From Bin5 sp965200615 (GTDB lineage Bacteria; Chloroflexota; Anaerolineae; Caldilineales; Caldilineaceae): a DNA stretch of 64,000 nucleotides. Within the stretch, counting starts at the first letter, position 1. Every line of letters begins with the position of its first letter. The DNA is taken from contig OZ241377.1 in assembly GCA_965200615.1 (NCBI GenBank), positions 1,612,001 through 1,676,000 on the forward strand, written 5' to 3'. Below the pieces are notes generated by a model. That model searched no databases and was not told the DNA's origin. It saw only the letters and a program-made list of their open reading frames with translations. Shown one piece after another: positions 38,574 through 47,495 of this stretch. The translations under genes were made by a program, and so were the position numbers.

Positions 38574-39707
38574 ATGCAACTCATTCTGGAAAGACGTTTG
38601 AGCCGGCCCCGCCACGTAGAGTTTCTGTTTCCGCTGATTGCTCTCGGTCTGGCGCTCATCTTCAGTGGTATTCTACTGTGGGTATTCGGCGCAAATCCAT
38701 TCGAGACCTATGCGGCCATGGCAACTGGCGCGTTCGGCCAGCGCTACCACATTAGCGAAACGCTCTTGCGCGCCATCCCTCTGATGCTTACAGGTCTGGC
38801 CGTCGGCATAGCCTTTCGCATGCTGTTCTGGAATATTGGCGCCGAAGGCCAGTTTGTGTGGGGAGTCATAGCCGCCACTTGGGTCGCCCTCTTTCTGCCG
38901 GAACTGATCGGCGGAATGCCGCAATGGGCTTTCCTGCCGGCCATGATCGTGGCCGCCTTTGTGGCCGGCGCCATCTGGGGATTGATTCCGGCCTTTCTCA
39001 AAACCGCTTTAGGGGTCAACGAAATCATAACAACGCTTATGTTCAACTATGTGGCCCTGCTGTGGATGCAATATCTCTATACCGGATCCTGGAAAGATCC
39101 CGAGGGCTTCGGCTTTCCCGGCAGCGCCCAATTCCCCGAGCATGCCTGGCTGCCTCGCCTGCCGGTCGACCTGGGCCGCGTCCACTATGGATTGGTGATG
39201 GCGGTCCTGGCTGCGTTCCTGCTCTGGCTCGTCCTCGACCGGACCAAGTGGGGCCTTGAGATCAAAGTGATTGGCAAGAACCCGCAAGCCGCCCGTTATG
39301 CAGGAATGAATATAGCCCGCAACGTACTTCTGGTCATGTGCGTAAGCGGTGGAATAGCCGGACTGGCCGGCTTCAGCCAGGTGGCCGGCGTCGCCCACCG
39401 ACTCCAAAATGGGATTGCAGTCGGCGATGGCTTTACCGCGATCATCGTGGCCTGGTTGGCAAAACTGAACCCCTGGGCCATCCTGCTCGTGAGCATACTT
39501 CTGGCCGGACTCAGCACCGGGGGAGATCAGTTGCAGATCACCATGGGGCTGCCGGCGGCCGTCGCAGGCGTGCTCCAGGGTTCGATACTTTTCTTCGTAC
39601 TCGGCGCCGATGTCTTTATCAACTACCGGTTACGGGTGATCCGTACGCAACCCCGGCCCGCTCCCAATCCCGCGCCTGCTCCCGGCGGACCGACGCCGGC
39701 CGACTAG
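38574..39707 (+). CDS. ABC transporter permease (nucleoside/simple sugar type)
   Basis: A 377-residue membrane permease of the branched BPD_transp_2 family, closest in layout to YufP/NupP-type nucleoside importers that work with BMP-family lipoprotein receptors. About nine to ten hydrophobic helices are visible. Family segments are PLMLTGLAVGIAFRMLFWNIGAEGQF, LGVNEIITTLMFNYVALLW, KVIGKNPQAARYAGMNI and GFTAIIVAWLAKLNPWAI. The C-terminus is a Pro-rich tail. It pairs with the following permease. The cognate ATPase and binding protein are not in this window, which is unusual because they commonly precede the permeases. Confidence 0.88.
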   Translation: MQLILERRLSRPRHVEFLFPLIALGLALIFSGILLWVFGANPFETYAAMATGAFGQRYHISETLLRAIPLMLTGLAVGIAFRMLFWNIGAEGQFVWGVIAATWVALFLPELIGGMPQWAFLPAMIVAAFVAGAIWGLIPAFLKTALGVNEIITTLMFNYVALLWMQYLYTGSWKDPEGFGFPGSAQFPEHAWLPRLPVDLGRVHYGLVMAVLAAFLLWLVLDRTKWGLEIKVIGKNPQAARYAGMNIARNVLLVMCVSGGIAGLAGFSQVAGVAHRLQNGIAVGDGFTAIIVAWLAKLNPWAILLVSILLAGLSTGGDQLQITMGLPAAVAGVLQGSILFFVLGADVFINYRLRVIRTQPRPAPNPAPAPGGPTPAD

Positions 39708-39817
39708 ATAAAGCGCATACCGGTCGCCTGCACAATTCCGTTGGACTCTGCGCACATTCTGACGAAAGACATCAGAAACCGCCCGCCCGCTAACACGCAT
39801 GTGAAGATGTAAAGACA

Positions 39818-40774
39818 ATGGAACTCGCCCTTCTCATCTCCATCCTGACGGTGACCATTCAGGCCGGCGCCTCTCTTGTCTTTGCGGCAGTCGGTGAAAT
39901 CTACACCGAAAGGGCCGGCGTTCTCAATCTCGGGTTGGAAGGCATTCTGATCATGGGCGCTGTCAGCGCCTTTGCCGTTGGCTTTCACACCGAAAGCCTC
40001 CTGCTGGGCACGCTGGCGGCTGTCATCGTCGGCGGCGCACTGGCCTCCATCCACGCCTTCCTGTCCGTCACACTCCGCGCCGATCAGGTCGTCAGCGGCT
40101 TGGCCCTCACGCTCTTTGGCATCGGGCTGAGCAGCTTTCTCGGCCAGCGCCTTGGCCCGGAAGGCGCGCCGCTCGTTGGCTTGGTCGGCCCAAAGTTCAA
40201 CAAAGTCGCGATTCCCGCTCTCGGCCAGATTCCGCTGCTTGGCCAGGCCATCTTCAACCAGGACCTGCTCGTCTACCTGATGTATCTGACAGTCCCCCTC
40301 GCCGCTTTCCTGCTTTACCGCACCCGGCTTGGCCTCAACGTGCGCGCGGTCGGCGAAGACCCGGACACCGCCGACGCAATGGGCATTTCGGTCACGCGCA
40401 CTCGCTATCTGGCCACCATCGGCGGAGGCATGCTCATGGGGCTGGGCGGCGCCCACCTGAGCCTCGCCTATACGCCTGGCTGGACCGAAAACCTCACCGG
40501 TGGACGCGGCTGGATCGCCATCGCTCTCGTTATCTTCGCCACCTGGGATCCGGCGCGGGCGCTGCTCGGAGCCCTCATCTTTGGCGGCGTCAACGCGATT
40601 CAGTTTCGGCTGCAGGCGGCCGGGGGCGGTGTCATACCCGCGGCGATGCTGGCGATGATGCCCTATCTGTTGACAGTCGTCGTGCTCACTCTCATTACCG
40701 TCTACGAAAACGTCAGCCGCCGCCTGGGCGCTCCCGCCGCGCTCGGGCTGCCCTATATGCGCGGCGCACGTTAG
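39818..40774 (+). CDS. ABC transporter permease (nucleoside/simple sugar type), second subunit
   Basis: A 318-residue partner permease (YufQ/NupQ-like). It has eight or nine hydrophobic helices and the family stretches GEIYTERAGVLNLGLEGILIMGA, LRADQVVSGLALTLFGIGLSSFLG, VRAVGEDPDTADAMGISVTRTRYLATIGGG and GRGWIAIALVIFATWDPARALLGALIFG. It begins 110 nt after the first permease. The two proteins should form the heterodimeric membrane channel. Cytidine deaminase upstream suggests nucleosides as the substrate, by inference. Confidence 0.88.
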   Translation: MELALLISILTVTIQAGASLVFAAVGEIYTERAGVLNLGLEGILIMGAVSAFAVGFHTESLLLGTLAAVIVGGALASIHAFLSVTLRADQVVSGLALTLFGIGLSSFLGQRLGPEGAPLVGLVGPKFNKVAIPALGQIPLLGQAIFNQDLLVYLMYLTVPLAAFLLYRTRLGLNVRAVGEDPDTADAMGISVTRTRYLATIGGGMLMGLGGAHLSLAYTPGWTENLTGGRGWIAIALVIFATWDPARALLGALIFGGVNAIQFRLQAAGGGVIPAAMLAMMPYLLTVVVLTLITVYENVSRRLGAPAALGLPYMRGAR

Positions 40775-40813
40775 CCTTTCTTATCAAATCAACAATCGGA
40801 GCAGAAAATACTT

Positions 40814-42205
40814 ATGAGTAGTCAGGAATTCCGCATTGAGCGTGACAGCTTGGGCGAGGTAAGTGTGCCCAAAGATGCCCTCTACGCTGCCCAAACCCAG
40901 CGAGCCGTCGCCAACTTCCCCATCAGCCCGCTGCGCTTTCCCCGGCAGTTTATCCGTGCAATCGGGCTCATCAAAGGGGCGGCTGCGGCCGTCAATCTCG
41001 ACCTGGGTGAGCTGGATGCCGATATGGCGGCGGCAATTCAAGCCGCCTGCACCGAAGTCGCGTACGGCGCACACGACGCCCATTTCCCCCTCGACATCTT
41101 TCAGACCGGCTCCGGCACTAGTACAAACATGAATGCCAATGAAGTCATCACCACCCTGGCGTCCCGGATCCTGGGAAGCAGCGTCCACCCCAACGATCAT
41201 GTCAATATGGGGCAAAGTAGCAACGATGTCATTCCCTCCGCCATTCATCTGAGCGCCTATCTCGCCGTTACCGAGGAGCTCCTGCCGGCTCTGCGCCACT
41301 TGCAGGAAACCCTCGACGCCAAGGCCGCAGAAGTGGACGACATCGTCACGACCGGCCGCACCCACCTGATGGATGCCATGCCTGTCCGCTTGAGTCAGGA
41401 ACTGGGGGGCTGGAGCAATCAGATCGACAAGGGACAGCGACGTCTGCGCGACGCGCTGGTGCGGCTGGCAGAACTTGCCCAAGGGGGGACCGCCGTGGGC
41501 ACCGGCATCAATGCGCATCCAGAATTCGGTGGGCGCATCGCAGCCAAACTGGCGGAGATGACCGATCTGCCTTTCAGGACAAGCGAAAACTATTTTGAGA
41601 GCCTGAGCAGCCAGGATGCCGCCGTGGAGTTGAGCGGTCAGCTCAAGACCATCGCGACCTCCCTGATGAAAATAGCAAATGACCTGCGCTGGATGAATAG
41701 CGGGCCGATTGCCGGCATCGGTGAGATCGAGTTGCCTGCCCTGCAGCCGGGCAGCAGCATCATGCCGGGCAAGATCAATCCGGTCATTCCGGAGGCGGTC
41801 GCCATGGTTGCCGCCCAGGTGACCGGAAATGACCTGACGATCACCATCGGGGGACAGTCGGGCTCTTTTCAGCTGAATGTGATGCTCCCCGTCATCGGCT
41901 ACAACCTGTTGCAAAGCATCTCGATTCTGGCCGGCGCCAGCCGTCTGCTGGCAGACAGAGCCATCGCCGGCTTTATTGTCAATGCAGAGCGGATCGGCCG
42001 GCTCGTTGACAGCAACCCTATCCTGGTCACCGCCCTGAATCCGGTGATCGGGTATGAGCTCGGCGCGCAGATTGCCAAGACCGCCTATGCGCAAGGGCGT
42101 ACCCTCAAGGAGGTCGCCCTTGAAATGACCGACCTCAGCGCCGGCGAGCTGGATGAGCTGCTCGCCCCCCGCAAGTTGACCGAAGGCGGGATTCAGCAGC
42201 TCTGA
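40814..42205 (+). CDS. fumC: Class II fumarate hydratase
   Basis: Interconverts fumarate and L-malate in the tricarboxylic acid cycle; an iron-free homotetramer. The 463-residue chain begins with the family FRIERDSLGEVSVPKDALYAAQTQRAV. It has DIFQTGSGTSTNMNANEVI, GQSSNDVIPSAIHLSAYLA and TVGRTHLMDA-like TTGRTHLMDAMPVRL. The fumarase/aspartase signature loop GSSIMPGKINPVIPEA carries the catalytic serine, near residue 314. GGAG is 13 nt before the ATG, a somewhat long spacing. It starts 39 nt after the permease gene and ends at a strong terminator. Confidence 0.96.
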   Translation: MSSQEFRIERDSLGEVSVPKDALYAAQTQRAVANFPISPLRFPRQFIRAIGLIKGAAAAVNLDLGELDADMAAAIQAACTEVAYGAHDAHFPLDIFQTGSGTSTNMNANEVITTLASRILGSSVHPNDHVNMGQSSNDVIPSAIHLSAYLAVTEELLPALRHLQETLDAKAAEVDDIVTTGRTHLMDAMPVRLSQELGGWSNQIDKGQRRLRDALVRLAELAQGGTAVGTGINAHPEFGGRIAAKLAEMTDLPFRTSENYFESLSSQDAAVELSGQLKTIATSLMKIANDLRWMNSGPIAGIGEIELPALQPGSSIMPGKINPVIPEAVAMVAAQVTGNDLTITIGGQSGSFQLNVMLPVIGYNLLQSISILAGASRLLADRAIAGFIVNAERIGRLVDSNPILVTALNPVIGYELGAQIAKTAYAQGRTLKEVALEMTDLSAGELDELLAPRKLTEGGIQQL

Positions 42206-42330
42206 TATCCGACGCTGGACGACTCTCCCTCTTTACCGTCATCTACCTGATGATCGGGACGAGTCGTCATCAGCTCCTCCCCTTGTCATCTTGGAAGCCT
42301 GCGCCACTAAGCGTTTGTTGGGAAATAAGA

Positions 42331-42362
42331 AAAGGTCCGGCACTTGTGCCGGACCTTTTTGT
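42331..42362. terminator. Bidirectional intrinsic terminator
   Basis: A GC-rich inverted repeat (AAAGGTCCGGCAC and GTGCCGGACCTTT) of up to 13 bp is followed by TTTTTGTGTT on the plus strand and preceded by an A-rich run (AAATAAGAAAA). It therefore works in both directions. It sits between the convergent fumC and M23 peptidase genes and would end both transcripts. Confidence 0.9.
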
Positions 42363-42385
42363 GTTCTGGAAACCCTGTTCTGTCT

Positions 42386-43714
42386 CTACGGCAGGAAGTA
42401 GAATGGGTTGCGCGCGACGCCGTCCAGTCGAATCTCAAAGTGCAGATGCGGCCCCGTGGAGCGACCGGTATTGCCTACCGTACCTAACTGCTCACCCTTG
42501 GCGACGTTCTCACCCTGGCGCACGTAGACCGTATTCATATGGGCATACAGCGAGACAAAACCGTTGCCATGGTCAATCATGACCATTCTGCCATAGCCGC
42601 CGTTCCAGCCGTGTGACGCCTTGATCACGTAGCCGCTGTCGGCTGCAACAATCGGCGCGCCTGCCCTGGCTCCTACATCTATCGCTCTGTGGCTGCGCCA
42701 GAACTGCTGGGTAATGTGACCGCTGACAGGCCATGCAAAGTTTCCGGAACCTCTGACCGCATTGGCAGGGACCGGACCTCGATACATTGCCACCTGCCGG
42801 GCGACATAGGGCTTGGTGCCATTGGGTATGATCAGCTGTATGCCCCTGTTGATCGGGGAGTTCGCCGACTCCAGCTTATTTAACGGGAATTCAACAATCT
42901 CATCAACGGATACTTTATACTTCACCGCCAAGGATGACAGCGTGTCGCCGGGTCGAACCACATGCATCACGCCGTCTACAGGAGGAATAATCAACTTTTG
43001 GCCAGGCCACAACAGATCTGGATTCGATTCCAGTTTTGGATTGGCCCATAGAATTGTCTCGGGCCTGAGATCGTATCGGGCAGCGATCTTCTGAAGATTG
43101 TCAGCTGGCAATACTTTATAGAACTGGATTCTTGGCGGCGCAGCGACCACAACCGGTTCTCCGTCCGCTCCTTGTTTGCTCGGGAAAGCAACTGCAGGCT
43201 CCTCGGAAATTCGGGTAAAGGGAAGTATCGCACGCTGCAGTGCAGTACCAACTTCGACGATTGGATTGCGCCGGTCCAGCCGTGTGTCAGCAGCGGCACT
43301 TTCCACAAGCGGTACGTCCGCCGTCAGAGTGTGCAGCGGGAAATTCCAATTGGGAGGGTCGACCCGCCTGACAAGAATAACAGTCGCTGCGACTACCAGG
43401 ACCGCAAGGTGGCTGGCAAGCCGGATAGGCGCAACCTGCTCGCGCAAAAAGCTCTGTATGCTTGAAGCCAGATTCCCAAACGCGCCGCCTGCCGCATCTG
43501 CGAGCCCGCTCGATCCTTCTTCCAGAGCGGCTTCGGCCGCGCTATCGGAACCCTGATGAATCTGACTCTGCGATGGACCGGGGTTTAGTTCTGACAGATT
43601 ACTGGAGACGGAGGAGAGAAGGGCTTCCCGATCCGATGAGGGAGGGTTGTTTGATCGGCGGAAAGTGTGATAATTGAATTGGCGTTGGTCTACGTGTTGT
43701 TTGCTCTTAAGCAT
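42386..43714 (-). CDS. M23 metallopeptidase with two LysM domains
   Basis: A cell-wall endopeptidase that cuts peptidoglycan cross-links, 442 residues. The N-terminus is a long polar region. One membrane helix follows at about 102-120 (LAVLVVAATVILV). Two LysM peptidoglycan-binding modules come next (FYKVLPADNLQKIAARYDL; MHVVRPGDTLSSLAVKYKV). The C-terminal lysostaphin-like domain has the zinc residues in HRAIDVGARAGAPIVAA and the catalytic pair in GPHLHFEIRLDG. It is predicted to be anchored with the enzyme outside. The start at 43714 is the first ATG with only a weak GGGG upstream. It ends next to the bidirectional terminator. Confidence 0.92.
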   Translation of the reverse strand: MLKSKQHVDQRQFNYHTFRRSNNPPSSDREALLSSVSSNLSELNPGPSQSQIHQGSDSAAEAALEEGSSGLADAAGGAFGNLASSIQSFLREQVAPIRLASHLAVLVVAATVILVRRVDPPNWNFPLHTLTADVPLVESAAADTRLDRRNPIVEVGTALQRAILPFTRISEEPAVAFPSKQGADGEPVVVAAPPRIQFYKVLPADNLQKIAARYDLRPETILWANPKLESNPDLLWPGQKLIIPPVDGVMHVVRPGDTLSSLAVKYKVSVDEIVEFPLNKLESANSPINRGIQLIIPNGTKPYVARQVAMYRGPVPANAVRGSGNFAWPVSGHITQQFWRSHRAIDVGARAGAPIVAADSGYVIKASHGWNGGYGRMVMIDHGNGFVSLYAHMNTVYVRQGENVAKGEQLGTVGNTGRSTGPHLHFEIRLDGVARNPFYFLP

Positions 43715-44147
43715 ACAGTCTGCCCCACACTAGGGATACAGAACAAAAACCGTACCATATTGTACAAAAAGCGCAAAGTTCGATCGGCTGCGGGATGGGG
43801 GGGTGATGCGTTCAGGTCTGAATTATGCCACAGCCAAAAGGGAATCGTCTACTATTCAGCTTCTCAACCGGCCCGATTCCCTCAAGAATGCTATTATAGG
43901 CATAAATCAGAACCTGTACAATATCGGATCTCGGGTTTCAACCTGGTTTTCACCCTTTCAGCGCAGCCTGGTTGGAAAGTGTAGAGAAAACGTAGGTTAA
44001 GCGTTATTTTGCTATAAGCCAGCCCACTTTGCACTGTCCATCTCTGCATTTCGAGCGCCGGACCTCCTGCCAAGCTCATTGCCCGTGCGGGGTCGAAATG
44101 ATCGCCTCAACGATTCGCGCTGAACACCGATTCGCCTGCCGGCCAAC
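43715..44147. other. Intergenic region between rho and the M23 peptidase gene
   Basis: This is 433 nt with lower GC than the genes. On the minus strand TACAAT (43759-43764) could be a -10 for the peptidase gene, but the -35 position is poor. No RNA gene, terminator with a T run or protein-like frame was recognised. Confidence 0.4.
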
Positions 44148-45407
44148 CTACTTGATAAGCGTGTCCAGGAATTCCTGGTTGTCTCGCGTTCGGCTGAGCC
44201 GCTCCAGGATAGGCAAGATCGCTTCGTTGCCGCCTCCCATGGCATCGCTCATACGCCGCAAAGTATAGACCTTCGCCAGCACCTCCGGCTCCAGCATCTT
44301 CTCTTCAGCTCGCGTGCTGCTCCGTTCAATGTCGATGGCCGGGAAGATGCGCCGTTCCGACGTGCGCCGGTTCAGATGCAGCTCCATATTGCCTGTGCCC
44401 TTGAACTCTTCGTAAATGACATCATCCATGCGGCTTCCCGTATCAACAAGACAGGTCGCTACGATGGTCAGGCTGCCCCCCTCTTCCAGATTTCGGGCCG
44501 CGCCAAAAAATCGCTTTGGCGGATAGAGCGCCGCAGGATCGATCCCGCCCGAAAGCGTGCGGCCCGATGGGGGCACAGTCAAGTTATAGGCGCGGGTGAG
44601 ACGGGTAATGCTGTCCAATAGTATCACCACATCGCGGCTGCTTTCCGTCAGACGTTTGGCTCGCTCCAAGGCCATCTCCGCTACCCGTACATGGTTCTGG
44701 ACCGGTTCGTCAAACGTGCTGCTGATCACCTCCGCTTCCACAGAGCGGTCCATATCCGTTACTTCCTCAGGCCGCTCTCCGATCAACACCACCATCAGGT
44801 GCAGGTCCTCATAGTTGCTCGACATACCGTTGGCAATGCGCTTCAGAATGGTCGTCTTGCCTGCCTTGGGAGGACTGACGATCAATCCGCGCTGGCCGCG
44901 GCCGATCGGGGCCAGCAGATCGATCATGCGGGTAGCCAGTAAACTCGGTTTGGTTTCCAGGTGAATCTGCTCGTCCGGAAATATCGGCGTCTGTTTCTCG
45001 AACACCGGACGCCGTTTCGCCTCCTCCGGGTCAAGGCCGTTAACCGCTTCCACCTTCAACAAGCCGTAATACTTCTCCGTGTCCTTGGGCGGGCGTACCT
45101 GGCCTACAACCAGATCGCCTGTACGCAACCCAAAACGGCGGATCTGACTCTGACTGACGTAAACGTCTTCCGGCCCCGGGAGTAGATGGTCGCTTCGCAG
45201 GAATCCGATGCCGTCCTGTACGATTTCCAGGATTCCGCCACCAAAAATATAGCCCTGTTTTTCCGCGTTGGCCCGCAATAACAGAATGATCAGATCATGC
45301 TTCTTCAAGCGGGTATAACCGCTTATAGCCAAGGAGCGCGCTATCTCTCTGAGTTCATCCAGAGTGCAGTCCTCCAATTCGGCCATAGTCATGCTAAGCG
45401 TTTCCAT
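44148..45407 (-). CDS. rho: Transcription termination factor Rho
   Basis: A hexameric RNA-dependent ATPase that releases transcripts. The 419-residue chain has an N-terminal Rho_N helix-extension-helix (ELEDCTLDELREIARSLAISGYTRLKKHDLI). The cold-shock-like RNA-binding domain follows (GGGILEIVQDGIGFLRS, DVYVSQSQIRRFGLRTGD). The ATPase core has the Walker A region RGQRGLIVSPPKAGKTTILKRIANG (about 170-194), VLIGERPEEVTDM, VILLDSITRLTRAYN and the R-loop GGIDPAALYPPKRFFGAARN. AAGGA 7 nt before the ATG at 45407 fixes the start. It has its own promoter 400 nt upstream and a long leader. Confidence 0.96.
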   Translation of the reverse strand: METLSMTMAELEDCTLDELREIARSLAISGYTRLKKHDLIILLLRANAEKQGYIFGGGILEIVQDGIGFLRSDHLLPGPEDVYVSQSQIRRFGLRTGDLVVGQVRPPKDTEKYYGLLKVEAVNGLDPEEAKRRPVFEKQTPIFPDEQIHLETKPSLLATRMIDLLAPIGRGQRGLIVSPPKAGKTTILKRIANGMSSNYEDLHLMVVLIGERPEEVTDMDRSVEAEVISSTFDEPVQNHVRVAEMALERAKRLTESSRDVVILLDSITRLTRAYNLTVPPSGRTLSGGIDPAALYPPKRFFGAARNLEEGGSLTIVATCLVDTGSRMDDVIYEEFKGTGNMELHLNRRTSERRIFPAIDIERSSTRAEEKMLEPEVLAKVYTLRRMSDAMGGGNEAILPILERLSRTRDNQEFLDTLIK

Positions 45408-45802
45408 AGTTCGTTCCTTGTCAGGGTCAACAAATAGTCACTCATTGCTTGCGCAACAGGACAGTTTCATTTGCATACGAGTGAGTGTGCTGAAAGCGCG
45501 GGCTGTCAATAGGTTGCGAAGACGATTCGTCTACACAAAGCGATCTTTGGGGATTGTCCGAATTCGGACAGATTTTCTGTATGAATTGACTTACGCCAGG
45601 GTTGGGTAAATGCGAAAGAGGTGCACTCGATGGACAATCAGGCGCGTCTACCACCCATCCGCGACTGTGATCCGCTCTACTCGGTCATTCTAAATCGATC
45701 ATCGCCAATTGCGTAAAGAGCAAGCCGGCTGCTTAACTAAGTTCTGTTTGGATAGTCGAAGCGGACATATAGGGTGGAGGCAGACCTGCAATATCGACGA
45801 CC
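45408..45802 (-). promoter_or_regulatory. Long rho leader region
   Basis: About 390 nt separate the predicted transcription start (about 45796) from the rho ATG. No convincing protein frame or RNA gene is present. It contains a perfect palindrome at 45555-45570. Rho of other bacteria is autoregulated in its leader, so such a role here is plausible but unproven. Confidence 0.5.
45555..45570. promoter_or_regulatory. Perfect 16-bp palindrome, candidate operator
   Basis: TGTCCGAATTCGGACA is perfectly self-complementary with no central loop, which fits a dimeric DNA-binding protein better than an RNA hairpin. It lies inside the rho leader, 148 nt upstream of the start codon. Confidence 0.5.
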
Positions 45803-45831
45803 AGTATAGCAGCACTTTCAGTATACGTCAA
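45803..45831 (-). promoter_or_regulatory. Promoter of rho
   Basis: On the minus strand TTGACG (45826-45831) and TATACT (45803-45808) are exactly 17 nt apart, an excellent sigma70-type match. It lies downstream of the Crp/Fnr gene and so makes rho transcription independent of it. Confidence 0.7.
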
Positions 45832-45969
45832 CTATGATTATTTACGCAGATGCAACCCAAATTCGCAGTGCGCTTCCTGTCGTTTCGTTGGCCGTCGTCA
45901 ACTTGCCCGACCGCCCGGGGACACCGGCAACCACACGACCAGTCGCCGCCGGTGTCCCGCCAATCCTCT

Positions 45970-46674
45970 TTACCACTCCCAGATGCCGGCGATTTCCTTC
46001 AACGTATCAACGTCCAGGATTGCTATTCTGCGGTAGCCCAATTCCACCAGGCCCTGCCGCTTGAAATCCCGCAAGATGGCACTCACCGTCTCGCGATAAG
46101 TTCCGAGCCGGTCCGCGAGCACCTGATGGCTGACCCCCTGAATTATCTCTTCCGAGTCGCTGCACAGTTCAACCAGCAAAGCCGCCAGTCGTTCAGGCAG
46201 CTTCTTGTACGCCACATCTTCCAACCTGTCTTCGACCTGAAGAAGCCGTCTGCCGTACGTCTGCAACATCCCCCAACCCAATATCGGGTATTGAAGCGTC
46301 ATGTTTCGCGCCTCAGCGGCCGGAATCGACCAGACCACCACATCAGTGTCCGCCTCCGCGAAAACGTTTGCCTCTTGTGGCCTGTTCAAAGCGCCTTCGC
46401 CAAATATGGCAGCGGGTTCCAAAGTGCCTATGACCAGCCGACGCCCTTCTTGATTTGGGCAGACCAGGTTGACTTTGCCCTGCATGAGTACAAACATCTC
46501 CCTCTTCAAAGCAGTCGCATCGGCAACGACCTCATGCGGTCGGTAGGATCGCATGCGTACATGCTTCCCGAACGATGGGTCGTCGTTGCGGAGATCCATT
46601 AAGGTCTGCAAAAGCTCGGGTTTTCGGTCCAGAACATCGTCGGCAACGGTGTGTCGATAAGTGTTTGCGAACAT
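45970..46674 (-). CDS. Crp/Fnr family transcriptional regulator
   Basis: A 234-residue regulator with an N-terminal cyclic-nucleotide-binding-like beta-roll (about 15-130: FVLMQGKVNLVCPNQEGRRLVIGTLEPAAIFGEGAL). A dimerisation helix follows, then a C-terminal winged helix (VSHQVLADRLGTYRETVSAILRDFKRQGLVEL, about 180-212). The phosphate-binding cassette is degenerate: GEGAL keeps GE but lacks the usual downstream Arg-Ser/Thr. No cysteine cluster for an Fe-S centre is present. The effector is therefore unknown. AAGGA is about 9 nt before the ATG at 46674. Next to rho, but separated by the rho promoter. Confidence 0.9.
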   Translation of the reverse strand: MFANTYRHTVADDVLDRKPELLQTLMDLRNDDPSFGKHVRMRSYRPHEVVADATALKREMFVLMQGKVNLVCPNQEGRRLVIGTLEPAAIFGEGALNRPQEANVFAEADTDVVVWSIPAAEARNMTLQYPILGWGMLQTYGRRLLQVEDRLEDVAYKKLPERLAALLVELCSDSEEIIQGVSHQVLADRLGTYRETVSAILRDFKRQGLVELGYRRIAILDVDTLKEIAGIWEW

Positions 46675-47276
46675 ATGTCACATCCTTTCTGACTGCTCCG
46701 CAAAACCATTCTCATACGCGGGCCGCCAGCTAGGCGGGATAAGAATTCTTCCGCCGGAGGAATGCCACAACTCATACCAAACTTGTACGAATACTGTGGC
46801 GTAAGAGGCGCATATTCCAACTATTTGCTCCGGTCATCCCGAAAACTGTTTCAGTATCTGTACACTGTCTGCAGTATAGCAGTCTTCGTCAAGGAATTCT
46901 ATCTTTTTGTTCTTGCAGAATTCTTATCAACAGTGCATCAGAATCCCTACTCTCTATCCAGGTTAACATTGGAAAGTTACGGTTCTGTTGCGGTAAAGTT
47001 AGCATTCCATATATATATATATTGGGCCTCCAAAGCCCTGCTCTCAGCGCGGCTGCGTCCGCTCGCGGGGAACTGAGCGCGACGCCTTTTTTTGATCTGA
47101 ATTTCTCTCGTATCGCCCATAGGCAATCCTTGCCCCCGAAATTTGGCCCACCATAAGCACTCCAGACTCTGACCGACAATCTGTCTCTGAAGGGACATCG
47201 CACAGATGCGCGCCCGCACAGCGACTCCTTTCAATAATGGCCCAAATCAGAGACAAATCGCGCCAAAACAGCGCAA
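46675..47276. other. AT-rich divergent intergenic region
   Basis: About 600 nt between the Crp/Fnr gene (minus) and the SH3b gene promoter (plus). It contains an (AT)7 tract at about 47009-47022. It also holds CAGTATAG and GTCAAGG stretches near 46885-46900 that echo the rho promoter, with spacing too short for a promoter. No gene or RNA was recognised. The size suggests several regulatory sites. Confidence 0.45.
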
Positions 47277-47305
47277 TTGTGGACAATTTCTTGTTATGCT
47301 ACACT
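47277..47305 (+). promoter_or_regulatory. Promoter of the SH3b protein gene
   Basis: TTGTGG (47277-47282) and TACACT (47300-47305) are 17 nt apart, with TGC just before the -10 (extended -10). It predicts a leader of about 185 nt before the ATG at 47496. Confidence 0.5.
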
Positions 47306-47495
47306 AAATTCCCGTAGACAATTGAGAGCTATTTTTTGGTTTCCATGGCTCTTCATATTCTCCTATATGTAAGTGCTGGGCTGAAGCTTTTCTCATGCAA
47401 CACCCCTTTGCACCCAGACCCGTACACACGGAAGTTGGGTCGAAGAATGGACTTCTCCATCTATTTCAATCAAATCACGTGACGAGAAAAGCTTA

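Noticed and set aside
46888..46900. TTGACG near TATACT upstream of the Crp/Fnr gene as a promoter
   Set aside because: The elements are only 8 nt apart, too close for a sigma70-type promoter.
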